From positions 1 through 64,000 of the forward strand of contig CAJWAR010000006.1 of the NCBI GenBank assembly GCA_913020445.1: 64,000 nucleotides of DNA, written 5' to 3'. How positions within the stretch are numbered: position 1 is the first letter of the stretch; every line of letters begins with the position of its first letter. The DNA is from an uncultured Rhodospirillaceae bacterium (GTDB taxonomy: Bacteria > Pseudomonadota > Alphaproteobacteria > Rhodospirillales > UBA2165). The notes under the pieces are model-generated. The model was not told the DNA's origin, made no database searches, and was given only the letters and a program-made list of their open reading frames with translations. Shown one piece after another: positions 26,849-35,033 of this stretch. The translations under genes and the position numbers were made by a program.

Positions 26849-27279
26849 CCCCTAGCATCGTTAAGACAGATATATTATCGCACGGCACCTTGGATGTTCG
26901 AAACGCCGATGAATCGGCCAAATTTTACACCGAATTCTTAGGTCTTGAAGTGCGCCGCAACTCCTCAAGTTCGATGTGGATCATAAAAAAAATAGCCGAG
27001 CGCAAAGATTTATTCCTGGTCTGTGTCGGCGTTGGCGATAAACTCAAGCCGCAATCGAGAGACAATCGCTACATCTTGGATTTCGCCACCAAAGAAGAAA
27101 TTCATCGGGCGCACGAATTGGCGCAGAAATACCAGGAAACCTATAAAATATCCACTATTGAGCCGGTTCAAGAGGAGGAGGATCGATGTTCTCTGGTGCT
27201 CCAGGATCTCGACTTCAACTGGTGGGAATTTAAATATCAAGCTTGCGCTAAAATTGAGGCTGCCTTCAATCCCGCTTGA
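26845..27279 (+). CDS. VOC (glyoxalase/dioxygenase superfamily) protein 2
   Basis: 144 residues from the ATG at 26845, which shares ATGA with the preceding stop (the track starts earlier at 26797). It has the same family and closing motif as its neighbour (DLDFNWWEFKYQ). Its first metal ligand is intact (LSHGTLDVRNADESAKFYTEFLGLEV), but the middle position reads Tyr (DNRYILDFATKEE) instead of His. The pair thus look like diverged duplicates with complementary metal-site losses. The gene ends 2 nt from the convergent queF stop. Translational coupling suggests the two products are made in equal amounts. Confidence 0.85.
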   Translation: MTPSIVKTDILSHGTLDVRNADESAKFYTEFLGLEVRRNSSSSMWIIKKIAERKDLFLVCVGVGDKLKPQSRDNRYILDFATKEEIHRAHELAQKYQETYKISTIEPVQEEEDRCSLVLQDLDFNWWEFKYQACAKIEAAFNPA

Positions 27280-27281
27280 TG

Positions 27282-27746
27282 CTATCCCCGACCGCGATAA
27301 CTTGGCACATTCTGGTCTGGAATCCATAATTTTTCTGGCGGCTCGCCGGTCTGATAAAAGACATCTATCGGCATGCCACCGCGCGGATACCAGTAGCCGC
27401 CAATTCTAAGCCAAACCGGCTTGATTTCATCAACAATCCGCCGGGCAATGGCGACTGTGCAATCTTCATGGAAGGCACCGTGATTGCGGAAAGACCCCAA
27501 ATAGAGCTTGAGTGACTTGCTTTCGACGATCTCGGCCGCGGGAACATAGTCTATCACCAAATGAGCAAAATCGGGCTGGCCGGTTACCGGGCAAAGTGAC
27601 GTGAATTCGGGACAGGTAAACCTGATCAAATAAAGCTCGTCACGCCGCGGATTGGCGACTTTCTCTAATTTCGCCTTTGCCGGGCTTTCCGGCAGGACAG
27701 AATGAGTGCCGAGTTGATCTAAATCATCGTAACCGGAAGATGTCAT
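27282..27746 (-). CDS. queF: NADPH-dependent 7-cyano-7-deazaguanine reductase (preQ0 reductase)
   Basis: QueF reduces preQ0 to preQ1 in queuosine tRNA modification. The 154-residue length is the short, single-domain (YkvM-type) form of the T-fold family. The catalytic Cys lies in [15 protein letters not shown]. The [13 protein letters not shown] motif is the QueF signature. HEDC follows (about 105-108), with a conserved His. No other que genes are present. On the minus strand a leader of at least 100 nt contains an orphan terminator hairpin and CTTGAG repeats, but I see no clear preQ1 riboswitch. Confidence 0.96.
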   Translation of the reverse strand: MTSSGYDDLDQLGTHSVLPESPAKAKLEKVANPRRDELYLIRFTCPEFTSLCPVTGQPDFAHLVIDYVPAAEIVESKSLKLYLGSFRNHGAFHEDCTVAIARRIVDEIKPVWLRIGGYWYPRGGMPIDVFYQTGEPPEKLWIPDQNVPSYRGRG

Positions 27747-27845
27747 GGTCTATATTATCCTATTGAATTGACAGTGATGAGCGACAATATACCCAATAAC
27801 CGGGCCAACGTTGAGAATTATTCGGATAAGGAGAGTAATTCAGGC

Positions 27846-27870
27846 AAAAAAAAGCCGGCTAGGCCGGCTT
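27846..27870 (-). terminator. Orphan minus-strand terminator upstream of queF
   Basis: On the minus strand AAGCCGGC-CTA-GCCGGCTT is a perfect 8-bp stem followed by TTTTTT. No annotated gene ends here: it lies about 100 nt upstream of queF and the next gene to the right runs the other way. It fits either a short non-coding RNA or a transcription attenuator in the queF leader. Confidence 0.75.
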
Positions 27871-27896
27871 GAGTTGTGCTCTTGAGGGAACTTGAG
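27868..27896. repeat. Three CTTGAG hexamers in 29 bp
   Basis: Direct copies of CTTGAG begin at 27868, 27881 and 27891, so the spacing is 13 and 10 bp, close to one helical turn. They adjoin the orphan terminator between queF and the 28024 gene and may be repeated half-sites for a DNA-binding protein. Confidence 0.5.
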
Positions 27897-28023
27897 ATAA
27901 ATTCATTATTTAATGTATTCATCTTAAGTTTGAACATGATGACAGAACCCAATAGATTGGTCTGTGATCAGCATCACTACTAAAAGATTTATTTATTGCT
28001 ATTTTTTTGTATGAGGACTGAAC

Positions 28024-28374
28024 GTGAACGATGACAATTTAGACGATTATAAGCAATTACAGGTTCAAAAGCGCTTTCTCGGTGAGATAGAGCAGGGCAT
28101 TCGCCTCGCCAACCGCGAATTGATCCACAAAAAAATACCGGGATTAAATAAAGACAGCATTTTGACTTTCGCCGTTGCGGTCGGTCGTTTGCGCGCAAGC
28201 TATCTAGAAATGGCGGTCAATATGTCAGTTGGTGAGCATGGCGATCCACCTGATCAATCCTATATTGACGAACTCCATCGCAAACGACAGATGTTTGAAG
28301 AAGCAAAAATTGCCTTTGACGCTCTCAGAGACGCGATTGAGAAGGGCTATATTGACGTTGAAGATTTAACTTAA
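28024..28374 (+). CDS. Hypothetical helical protein
   Basis: I do not recognise this 116-residue soluble protein. The GTG start has GAGGAC at ideal spacing. It is mostly helical and charged: KQLQVQKRFLGEIEQGIRLANRELIH, then an internal helix (ILTFAVAVGRLRASYLEMAVNM), then an amphipathic segment with SYIDELHRKRQMFEEAKIAFDALRDAIEKGYID. There are no cysteines, signal peptide or membrane helix. It is an isolated gene. The intergenic region before it holds the orphan terminator and the hexamer cluster. Coding character (codon choice and ribosome-binding site) is convincing. Confidence 0.7.
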   Translation: MNDDNLDDYKQLQVQKRFLGEIEQGIRLANRELIHKKIPGLNKDSILTFAVAVGRLRASYLEMAVNMSVGEHGDPPDQSYIDELHRKRQMFEEAKIAFDALRDAIEKGYIDVEDLT

Positions 28375-28424
28375 ATCTACAAAAGTAGTTTTTTATCGGC
28401 TTTTTATAACAGTAGCGTAATGAA

Positions 28425-28685
28425 TTAGGATTTAGTGATTACCTGACGACCGGTATCGGTAAGTTTACAGACCAGCCAATCCGGCTTGATGGGATTGTTA
28501 AACCAAGGCTCAACCCAACCTTGCTTCAAACAGCTATTGACTGTCCGGGCACTAATTTTCTGACCATCTTCATCAAACAATGGAAGTTTTCCACCCGCTT
28601 GAGCGAGACCTCTCTCCAGCCACTTAATTTGTGCGCCGGTCGGTTTGCCAGCATGAGTACTTTCAACTTGCGTCTGTACGTCCAC
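28425..28685 (-). CDS. Small hypothetical protein, winged-helix-like
   Basis: The track takes this to 28841. The first 52 residues of that version are non-native looking and cross the cutA promoter. I place the start at a GTG at 28685 preceded by GGAGG 7 nt upstream, giving 86 residues. The core (GAQIKWLERGLAQAGGKLPLFDEDG, then ISARTVNSCLKQGWVEPWF) reads like a small winged helix-turn-helix, ending with LVCKLTDTGRQVI, which resembles the wing of MarR/PadR-like proteins. It is divergent from cutA with a 95-nt gap. A DNA-binding role is an inference from pattern only. Confidence 0.6.
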   Translation of the reverse strand: MDVQTQVESTHAGKPTGAQIKWLERGLAQAGGKLPLFDEDGQKISARTVNSCLKQGWVEPWFNNPIKPDWLVCKLTDTGRQVITKS

Positions 28686-28780
28686 AGCCTGCCCTCCGTC
28701 GAACGTTAGCGAATGAATTTCCTCGCATTTTAAATTAAAATGTTCAAAACTCCAAATCTCTAATAAATGGAACAGAAAAA

Positions 28781-29095
28781 ATGACGGCAAAATTGATCTA
28801 TGTGACCGCAGGTTCGGCCGCCGAAGCTGAAACAATTGCATCCCAAGTGGTCGAGGAACGACTGGCGGCTTGCGCCAATATTTTGGGTGCGGCGACGTCG
28901 ATCTACTGGTGGGAGGATAAACTTACCAAAGACAGCGAGACGGTATTTATTCTCAAAACAACAGCTGAATTGGTCGATCAGGCGGTCGCTAAAATCCTCG
29001 CGCTTCACAGCTATGATTGCCCGGCTGTGGTTGTTTTGGATATCGAGAAAGGCAACCCAGAGTTCCTAAACTGGATCGATAAGAATACGCTGTAA
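28781..29095 (+). CDS. cutA: Divalent cation tolerance protein CutA
   Basis: CutA1 is a small trimeric protein of the PII-like fold linked to copper tolerance; its precise role is unsettled. The 104 residues open MTAKLIYVTAGSAAEAETIASQVVEERLAACANI, with the family ERLAACAN motif, and the TTAELVDQAVAKILALHSYDCPAVVVLDIEKGNPEFLNWI end is standard. The copper-binding Cys (CAN) is kept. It is expressed alone, with a GGAACAG ribosome-binding site. Confidence 0.95.
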   Translation: MTAKLIYVTAGSAAEAETIASQVVEERLAACANILGAATSIYWWEDKLTKDSETVFILKTTAELVDQAVAKILALHSYDCPAVVVLDIEKGNPEFLNWIDKNTL

Positions 29096-29151
29096 TATAT
29101 TGATAAATAATAATTATATTGTAGAAAATTAGAAATTACTTTAAGAAATAT

Positions 29152-30342
29152 TTAGCCCTCAAAAGTCACTGAAGCAGCGGCTTGAGCAGCAATGCCTTCG
29201 CCTCTTCCGGTGAACCCTAATTGCTCCGTTGTGGTGCCTTTTACGTTTACTTGTTGAACGGAAATATTGAGAATATCAGCAATATTCTGCTGCATTTGAT
29301 CGCGGTGGGGAGCGATCTTTGGGACCTCGCAAATAATCGTCAGATCGACATTTTCAATTCGGCCACCACGATCTGAAATCTCTTTACCAGCCCGGGTTAA
29401 AAAAATTTCCGACGCGACATCTTTCCATTGGGGATCGCTCGGCGGAAAAAATAATCCGATGTCACCAGCTCCGACAGCACCCAATAAAGCATCCGTCACA
29501 GCATGCAATGCGACATCGGCATCTGAATGACCGGCCAGTGATTTGTCGTGTGGAATTTTTATGCCGCATAAAATGACGGCGCTGCCGTCGGTAAATTTAT
29601 GAACATCGAATCCGGTTCCGACACGGGTCATGTATTTACCGCCGTCGCCCGCTGTTGCCAGATGCTTCTCCGCCCGGGCCAGATCTTCTGTATTTGTGAT
29701 CTTAAAATTATCTTCGCTCCCTTGAACAATTTCGACAGCGATACCAGCCGCCTCGGCAATTGCCGCATCATCGGTCAAATTCTCGCCGGAAACTGCCTGA
29801 TGAGCGGCTGTAATTTCTTTAAAATCAAAGGCTTGTGGCGTTTGCGCCCGCCATAAATCTGTCCGGTCGACGGTATCTTGAATAACATTATCAGCGCTAC
29901 GTTTGAGAGTATCGGCGACCTGAACAACCGGAATAACCGCTTTTGCGCCATTTTCGAGGGTTGCCAGCAATCGATCGATCGTATCGTGATCAACGAAAGG
30001 GCGCACGGAATCATGGATGAGCACAAACTGCGGCGCTAAATCTACCAGACTTTCTAGACCTAAACGCACCGAATCTTGGCGCTCAACACCGCCAAAAACC
30101 GGCTCCAAAAGCTCTAATTCGCCAATTGATTCGCGATATAAATCAGCGTCATCGGGATGAATGACTGCTCGAACATGCGAAATTTTGGCATGTGAAAGCA
30201 ACCTATTCACTGAACGGGCAAGCAGAGATTCTCCTTCAATTTCAAGGTATTGCTTGGGAATTTCGCCACCAAACCGGTGTCCTCGGCCAGCCGATACGAT
30301 CAGTGCCACACAGTCTGCCGATGCGTCTTGCTGCGAATTCAT
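29152..30342 (-). CDS. ispDF: Bifunctional IspD/IspF (MEP cytidylyltransferase / MEcPP synthase)
   Basis: Two steps of the non-mevalonate isoprenoid pathway are fused in one 396-residue protein, typical of alphaproteobacteria. The IspD domain (about 1-230) starts LIVSAGRGHRFGGEIPKQYL, with the CTP-binding loop, and has IHDSVRPFVD near residue 110. The IspF domain (about 237-396) starts TRVGTGFDVHKFTDG, has the metal-binding Asp and His, and continues with AGHSDADVALHAVTDALLGA. The two joined domains do not catalyse adjacent steps; IspE acts between them. It is divergent from the ccsA-like gene across 160 nt containing a perfect dyad (30394-30414). Confidence 0.96.
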   Translation of the reverse strand: MNSQQDASADCVALIVSAGRGHRFGGEIPKQYLEIEGESLLARSVNRLLSHAKISHVRAVIHPDDADLYRESIGELELLEPVFGGVERQDSVRLGLESLVDLAPQFVLIHDSVRPFVDHDTIDRLLATLENGAKAVIPVVQVADTLKRSADNVIQDTVDRTDLWRAQTPQAFDFKEITAAHQAVSGENLTDDAAIAEAAGIAVEIVQGSEDNFKITNTEDLARAEKHLATAGDGGKYMTRVGTGFDVHKFTDGSAVILCGIKIPHDKSLAGHSDADVALHAVTDALLGAVGAGDIGLFFPPSDPQWKDVASEIFLTRAGKEISDRGGRIENVDLTIICEVPKIAPHRDQMQQNIADILNISVQQVNVKGTTTEQLGFTGRGEGIAAQAAASVTFEG

Positions 30343-30393
30343 GGTTTTTGTTTGTCCCAGATCAATTAGGCGAATAACAATAGTGCTACAATG

Positions 30394-30414
30394 ATCGATA
30401 ATGTGAATATCGAT
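30394..30414. promoter_or_regulatory. Perfect 7-7-7 inverted repeat between ispDF and ccsA-like gene
   Basis: ATCGATA, seven bases, then TATCGAT form a perfect dyad in the divergent promoter region, 52 nt upstream of the ispDF ATG and about 90 nt upstream of the plus-strand gene. This suits an operator; no function is known. Confidence 0.35.
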
Positions 30415-30502
30415 TTAGGTGAAAGCAAGCTAGAATAGCATGGCAATTTTGCAAGTTTTTTGCCTTAGTTTTTTTGTTTTTGAGTGGTAAATGTAGCGAG
30501 AT

Positions 30503-31300
30503 ATGGAACTAACTGTCTTAAAAATAACGGCGCTTATTGCGCTAATTCCCGCATCTTTGCTGACGTTTCGCCGTGTACCGCAAAAAGATGGCGTTTATTG
30601 GTCGGCTTTGGCGGTGGCGTTGTGTGGTACGCTGGCCTGGGTTTATGTCCGTCAATCTGCCGGCTGGCATACCGGATTATCAACCGCACTTTGGATAACC
30701 GTCGCCGCCTGTCTCGTGCTTTATACTGGTATTGCCTTTTTTTCCGAAGATGCCTGGCGTTTAACAGCCATTTTATTCCCTTATCTGCTTATTCTCGGTA
30801 TTTTGGCAACGATTTGGAGCCAAGTGCCGGAGCGTCCTTTCGTTGTCGGTGCGCCTTTGGCTTGGATCGGCACCCATATCGCAGTTTCGGTGGCGACTTA
30901 CGCCCTAATTACCTTAGCAGCTGTGGCAGCACTGGCGGCGACTTTGCAGGGACGTGCGATCAAAGCCAAGAAACGCACCCGACTTTCGCGCCTTTTACCG
31001 TCCATCGCCGGTAGTGAAGGGCTGTTAGTGAGATTGCTCATCGCCAGCGAGATCATTCTGGCAATTGGCCTGATAACCGGCATTGCAACCCTTTACCTGT
31101 CAACCGGCCAATTCTTGACGTTTGATCATAAAACGACCCTCACGCTGGGAGTGTTTGTTATCATTGCAGTAATTCTATTTATTCATTTCCGCACCGGTAT
31201 CCGGGGGCGTGCAGCTACTCGAATAGTGCTATTAGCCTATTTACTGCTGACTCTTGGCTATCCCGGGGTAAAATTTGTCACCGATATTCTGCTCGCTTAG
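30503..31300 (+). CDS. CcsA/YpjD-type cytochrome c assembly membrane protein
   Basis: A 265-residue multi-pass inner-membrane protein with about eight hydrophobic helices. It belongs to the CcsA/HemX/YpjD family, as shown by the WIGTHIAVSVATYALITLAAVAA helix and the C-terminal TLTLGVFVIIAVILFIHFRTGIRGRAATR, which ends near LGYPGVKFV. YpjD-like proteins resemble cytochrome c haem-delivery CcsA but usually lack the full WWD haem motif; none is visible here. The role may be in cytochrome or metal-ion handling. The gene precedes dusB by about 100 nt. Confidence 0.82.
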   Translation: MELTVLKITALIALIPASLLTFRRVPQKDGVYWSALAVALCGTLAWVYVRQSAGWHTGLSTALWITVAACLVLYTGIAFFSEDAWRLTAILFPYLLILGILATIWSQVPERPFVVGAPLAWIGTHIAVSVATYALITLAAVAALAATLQGRAIKAKKRTRLSRLLPSIAGSEGLLVRLLIASEIILAIGLITGIATLYLSTGQFLTFDHKTTLTLGVFVIIAVILFIHFRTGIRGRAATRIVLLAYLLLTLGYPGVKFVTDILLA

Positions 31301-31399
31301 TAAGCAATTCTGCGCTTTTTTAAATATTTATGATTGCGTTTTTCACCTTTTTGCCTAATAAGTATGCAAAATTGTTGAAAGCCAGTAGGAATCTTGGGC

Positions 31400-32386
31400 A
31401 TGACCATCAAAATAGGCTCAATCGAGCTTGAAAATAACGTCATTTTGGCCCCGATGTCAGGCGTATCTGATATGCCGTATCGCCGGTTGGCCAAGCGTTT
31501 TGGCGCCGGTTTGGTGATTTCCGAGATGATCGCCAGCCAGGCGATGATCTATGCCAATCGTAAAACGATGAAAATGGCGAGCAATTGCGCCGAAGAATTT
31601 CCGATGGCAGTGCAACTTGCCGGTTGCGAGCCGGATCTTATGGCTGAGGCAGCGCGTCTCAATGCCGACCGGGGAGCGGCGATTATCGACATCAATATGG
31701 GCTGCCCGGTCAAAAAAGTGACCAAAGGTCATGCCGGTTCCGCGTTGATGAAAGATGAGAAACTGGCGGGTCAGATTATCGATGCCGTGGTAAAGGCCGT
31801 CGATTTGCCGGTCACCTTGAAAATGCGCACTGGTTGGGATGAGCAAAATCGAAATGCGCCAACTTTAGCTAAAATCGCCGAAGATGCCGGTATTCAGATG
31901 CTTACAGTCCATGGCCGGACACGCAACCAACTCTATAACGGCTCAGCGGACTGGCGCTTTATCAGTAAAGTCAAAGCAGCCGTCAGCATTCCCGTGATTG
32001 GCAATGGAGACGTCACGGAGATCGAAGACGCATCGGATTTGCTTGAGCAATCCGGCGCTGATGGCGTCATGATTGGCCGGGGGACCTATGGGCGGCCCTG
32101 GTTTATCGGCCAGGTTGTTCACTATTTAAAAACGGGTGAGCGTTTACCTGATCCCGATCTCGGCATTCAATTTAGAATAGTGACCGCACATTATGACGAA
32201 ATGCTGAGCCACTACGGCGCTGAACGAGGGCTTAGAACCGCCCGCAAACATATCGGCTGGTATAGTAAAGGTCTGCCGGGATCGGCAGAATTCCGCGGTA
32301 AATTTAATAGCATTGATACTGTAGATGACGCCAAGGCAGCGCTCGATAATTTTTACCGGCCCTTGCTCGAACGCCAAGCCGCTTAG
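31400..32386 (+). CDS. dusB: tRNA-dihydrouridine synthase DusB (NifR3)
   Basis: DusB uses FMN to reduce uridines in the tRNA D-loop. It is the nifR3 gene usually found first in the ntr operon. The start is the ATG at 31400 ([13 protein letters not shown]), not the TTG at 31394, giving 328 residues. The TIM barrel holds [18 protein letters not shown] (FMN binding), [21 protein letters not shown] with the catalytic Cys near residue 100, MLTVHGRTR and VIGNGDVT. The catalytic Cys and the second FMN phosphate site ([12 protein letters not shown]) are intact. ntrB begins 22 nt after the stop. Confidence 0.96.
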   Translation: MTIKIGSIELENNVILAPMSGVSDMPYRRLAKRFGAGLVISEMIASQAMIYANRKTMKMASNCAEEFPMAVQLAGCEPDLMAEAARLNADRGAAIIDINMGCPVKKVTKGHAGSALMKDEKLAGQIIDAVVKAVDLPVTLKMRTGWDEQNRNAPTLAKIAEDAGIQMLTVHGRTRNQLYNGSADWRFISKVKAAVSIPVIGNGDVTEIEDASDLLEQSGADGVMIGRGTYGRPWFIGQVVHYLKTGERLPDPDLGIQFRIVTAHYDEMLSHYGAERGLRTARKHIGWYSKGLPGSAEFRGKFNSIDTVDDAKAALDNFYRPLLERQAA

Positions 32387-32408
32387 CCTGAAATTTTGAA
32401 AAGAGATC

Positions 32409-33512
32409 ATGATGCCCCTTAACGGAAATGCTCTCGATACCAACACGGAGAACATTTTAAACGCTCTCGATTCTACTGTTGTAGTGATCGATGACAGCGG
32501 CTGCATTGACTATCTCAACAGTGCCGGTGAGCAATTTTTTGCCGCTAGCCTGGCGCAATTGAAGGGCCACAGCATCGACGAATTGCTGCCGCCGGATAGC
32601 CCGTTAACGACATTAATCAAACAAGTTCAAGCAACCGGCAGCGGTGTCTCGGACTATGGCTTAACCCTTGATACGCCGCGCATTGCCAAACAATTGGTCA
32701 ATGTCCAGGTAACCCCACTGATTGATCAGCCGGGGTGCGCCATATTGACGATTTTTGAACGTTCTATCGCTGATAAAATTGACCGGCAATTAACCCATCG
32801 AAATGCTGCCCGCTCAATCACCGCCATGGCGGCGATGCTGGCCCATGAAGTAAAAAATCCTTTATCCGGAATTCGCGGCGCTGCCCAATTGTTGGAGCAG
32901 GGCATGGATCAAGCGGATCGAGAATTAACCCGCCTGATTTGCGATGAAACCGACCGCATTTGTGCTCTGGTTGATCGCATGGAAGTGTTTTCGGACCGCC
33001 GCCCCTTGGACCGGGCGCCGGTGAACGCCCATAAAGTGTTAGAACGCGTCCGCCAAATTGCGCAAAATGGCTTTGCTAAAAAAATCCGAATAACTGAAGA
33101 ATATGACCCATCTTTGCCGTATATCGACGGCAATCACGATCAATTGGTGCAAATTTTCCTGAATTTAGTGAAAAATGCGGCGGAAGCGGTGAACTCCTCA
33201 AACGGCGAGATAGTTTTAAAAACGGCCTATCAGCATAGTGTTCGTTTCGCCGTTCCCGGCAGCACGTCGCGCACCCATCTGCCGCTTGTCATCAGCGTGC
33301 AAGATAACGGCGATGGCATTCCAGCAGACCTGCAAGACCACCTTTTTGATGCTTTTGTGACGTCAAAACCAAAAGGTTCCGGGCTCGGTTTGGCCCTGGT
33401 TGCGAAGATGGTGGACGATCATGGCGGCGTTATTGAATTCGACAGTCAACCTGGGAAAACAATATTTCGCGTCATATTACCGATGTCGACCGAGACACGG
33501 GCGCTGGATTAA
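32409..33512 (+). CDS. ntrB: Nitrogen regulation sensor histidine kinase NtrB
   Basis: NtrB (GlnL) phosphorylates NtrC when nitrogen is limiting and is controlled by PII protein. The protein has 367 residues and no membrane helix, so it is cytoplasmic. A PAS domain occupies about 15-115 (TVVVIDDSGCIDYLNSAGEQFF). The phospho-accepting His is in AAMLAHEVKNPLSGIRGAAQLL (about 145). The ATPase has an N-box (NLVKNAAEAV), G1 (VQDNGDGIP) and G2 (SGLGLALVAKMVDDHGG). It overlaps neither neighbour; ntrC starts 15 nt later. Confidence 0.96.
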   Translation: MMPLNGNALDTNTENILNALDSTVVVIDDSGCIDYLNSAGEQFFAASLAQLKGHSIDELLPPDSPLTTLIKQVQATGSGVSDYGLTLDTPRIAKQLVNVQVTPLIDQPGCAILTIFERSIADKIDRQLTHRNAARSITAMAAMLAHEVKNPLSGIRGAAQLLEQGMDQADRELTRLICDETDRICALVDRMEVFSDRRPLDRAPVNAHKVLERVRQIAQNGFAKKIRITEEYDPSLPYIDGNHDQLVQIFLNLVKNAAEAVNSSNGEIVLKTAYQHSVRFAVPGSTSRTHLPLVISVQDNGDGIPADLQDHLFDAFVTSKPKGSGLGLALVAKMVDDHGGVIEFDSQPGKTIFRVILPMSTETRALD

Positions 33513-33527
33513 TGAGGAGAACGCACT

Positions 33528-34967
33528 TTGAGTAATGCAACAGTCTTAATCGCGGATGATGACGGCGCCATACGCACGGTCCTCAATCAAGCCCTCGGTC
33601 GTGCTGGGTATGATGTTAGAACCACCAGCAATGCAGCGACTTTGTGGAAATGGGTAAGCGAAGGCGAGGGTAATCTCGTTATTACCGATGTGGTCATGCC
33701 AGATGAAAATGGTCTCGATCTATTGCCGCGCATCAAGAAAATCCGCCCCGAGCTTCGTGTCATTGTTATGAGTGCTCAAAATACTTTGATGACGGCCGTT
33801 AACGCGACGCAACGCGGCGCTTTTGAATATTTACCTAAACCGTTTGATCTAAACGAGCTTCTCAACGTCGTCGAACGCGCCTTACAAGCAACGCAAGAGA
33901 ACTCAGGGCGACCGCATTTCGATGATGACGATGATGAAATTCTGCCACTTATCGGGCGATCTCCCGCCATGCAGGAAGTCTACCGCACCTTGGCCCGCCT
34001 GATGGCAACCGATCTGACCGTGCTTATTACTGGTGATTCTGGGACCGGTAAGGAACTCGCCGCCCGCGCACTCCACGACTATGGCACCCGGAAAAACTTT
34101 CCTTTCGTGGCGATAAACATGGCGGCTATTCCCCGTGAATTGATTGAAAGTGAATTGTTTGGTCATGAGAAGGGGGCCTTTACTGGCGCAACCGCCCGCT
34201 CAACTGGCCGCTTTCAACAGGCTGAAGGCGGCACTTTATTCCTCGATGAAATAGGCGACATGCCGGCGGAAGCGCAAACCAGACTTTTACGCGTGTTGCA
34301 GGAAGGTGAATATACAACAGTTGGAGGCAAAACAGCTATTCGCACGGACGTTCGCATCGTTGCTGCTACGCATCGGGATTTAACTCAGCTTATCCGCCAA
34401 GGACTGTTCCGCGAGGATCTTTATTATCGGCTAAACGTCGTACCGATCCGAATGCCGCCACTCAAAGAAAGGCGCGACGATATACCCGAGCTGGTTAAGC
34501 ATTTTCTGTCGCAATCAGCCGAGGAGGGACTGCCCTGGAAGATCGTCGATGCCCAGGCCCTCGAACGATTGCAATCCTACCCGTGGCCGGGAAATGTCCG
34601 TGAGCTGGAAAACTTAGTCCGGCGGCTGGCGGCGCTATATTCGCAAGAAACCATCGGCATTGATGTTATCGAAGCAGAGCTGTCTGAAGCCGGACCACCG
34701 GTTGGTGAAGAACGCAAAAGCAATGGCATCGGCGAAGCTGTTGAAGGCCATCTCAAAGATTATTTTTCCGCTCACGGCAGCGATCTGCCACCGGCGGGAC
34801 TATATGAACGAATATTGAAAGAGGTTGAACGCCCGCTAATCGCGCTTACCTTGGGGGCAACACGCGGCAACCAGTTGAAAGCAGCGGATTTGTTAGGCCT
34901 CAACCGCAATACCTTACGCAAAAAGATCAGGGACTTGAATATTCCAGTAACGCGAACACCTAAATAA
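33528..34967 (+). CDS. ntrC: Nitrogen regulation response regulator NtrC
   Basis: NtrC (GlnG) is the sigma-54 enhancer-binding activator of nitrogen-assimilation genes. TTG start with GAGGAG upstream. The receiver (about 1-120) has phospho-Asp in [13 protein letters not shown] (about 54). The AAA+ domain (about 140-380) has Walker A GDSGTGKE and the sigma-54-contact loop [14 protein letters not shown], so it can activate sigma-54. The Fis-type HTH at the C-terminus ([22 protein letters not shown]) binds DNA. It is encoded between ntrB and ntrY. Confidence 0.97.
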   Translation: MSNATVLIADDDGAIRTVLNQALGRAGYDVRTTSNAATLWKWVSEGEGNLVITDVVMPDENGLDLLPRIKKIRPELRVIVMSAQNTLMTAVNATQRGAFEYLPKPFDLNELLNVVERALQATQENSGRPHFDDDDDEILPLIGRSPAMQEVYRTLARLMATDLTVLITGDSGTGKELAARALHDYGTRKNFPFVAINMAAIPRELIESELFGHEKGAFTGATARSTGRFQQAEGGTLFLDEIGDMPAEAQTRLLRVLQEGEYTTVGGKTAIRTDVRIVAATHRDLTQLIRQGLFREDLYYRLNVVPIRMPPLKERRDDIPELVKHFLSQSAEEGLPWKIVDAQALERLQSYPWPGNVRELENLVRRLAALYSQETIGIDVIEAELSEAGPPVGEERKSNGIGEAVEGHLKDYFSAHGSDLPPAGLYERILKEVERPLIALTLGATRGNQLKAADLLGLNRNTLRKKIRDLNIPVTRTPK

Positions 34968-35033
34968 GTTGTTAGCGATCAATGGTGTAAGATTCAAATT
35001 AGAGTGTGGAATTTAGCAATCGGTTTTAAATAG

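Noticed and set aside
30484-31014. 176-codon plus-strand ORF overlapping the CcsA-like gene
   Set aside because: It is a different frame of the same region. The 265-codon frame shows clear membrane helices and a family signature, whereas this one is Cys/Arg/Ser-rich without sense.
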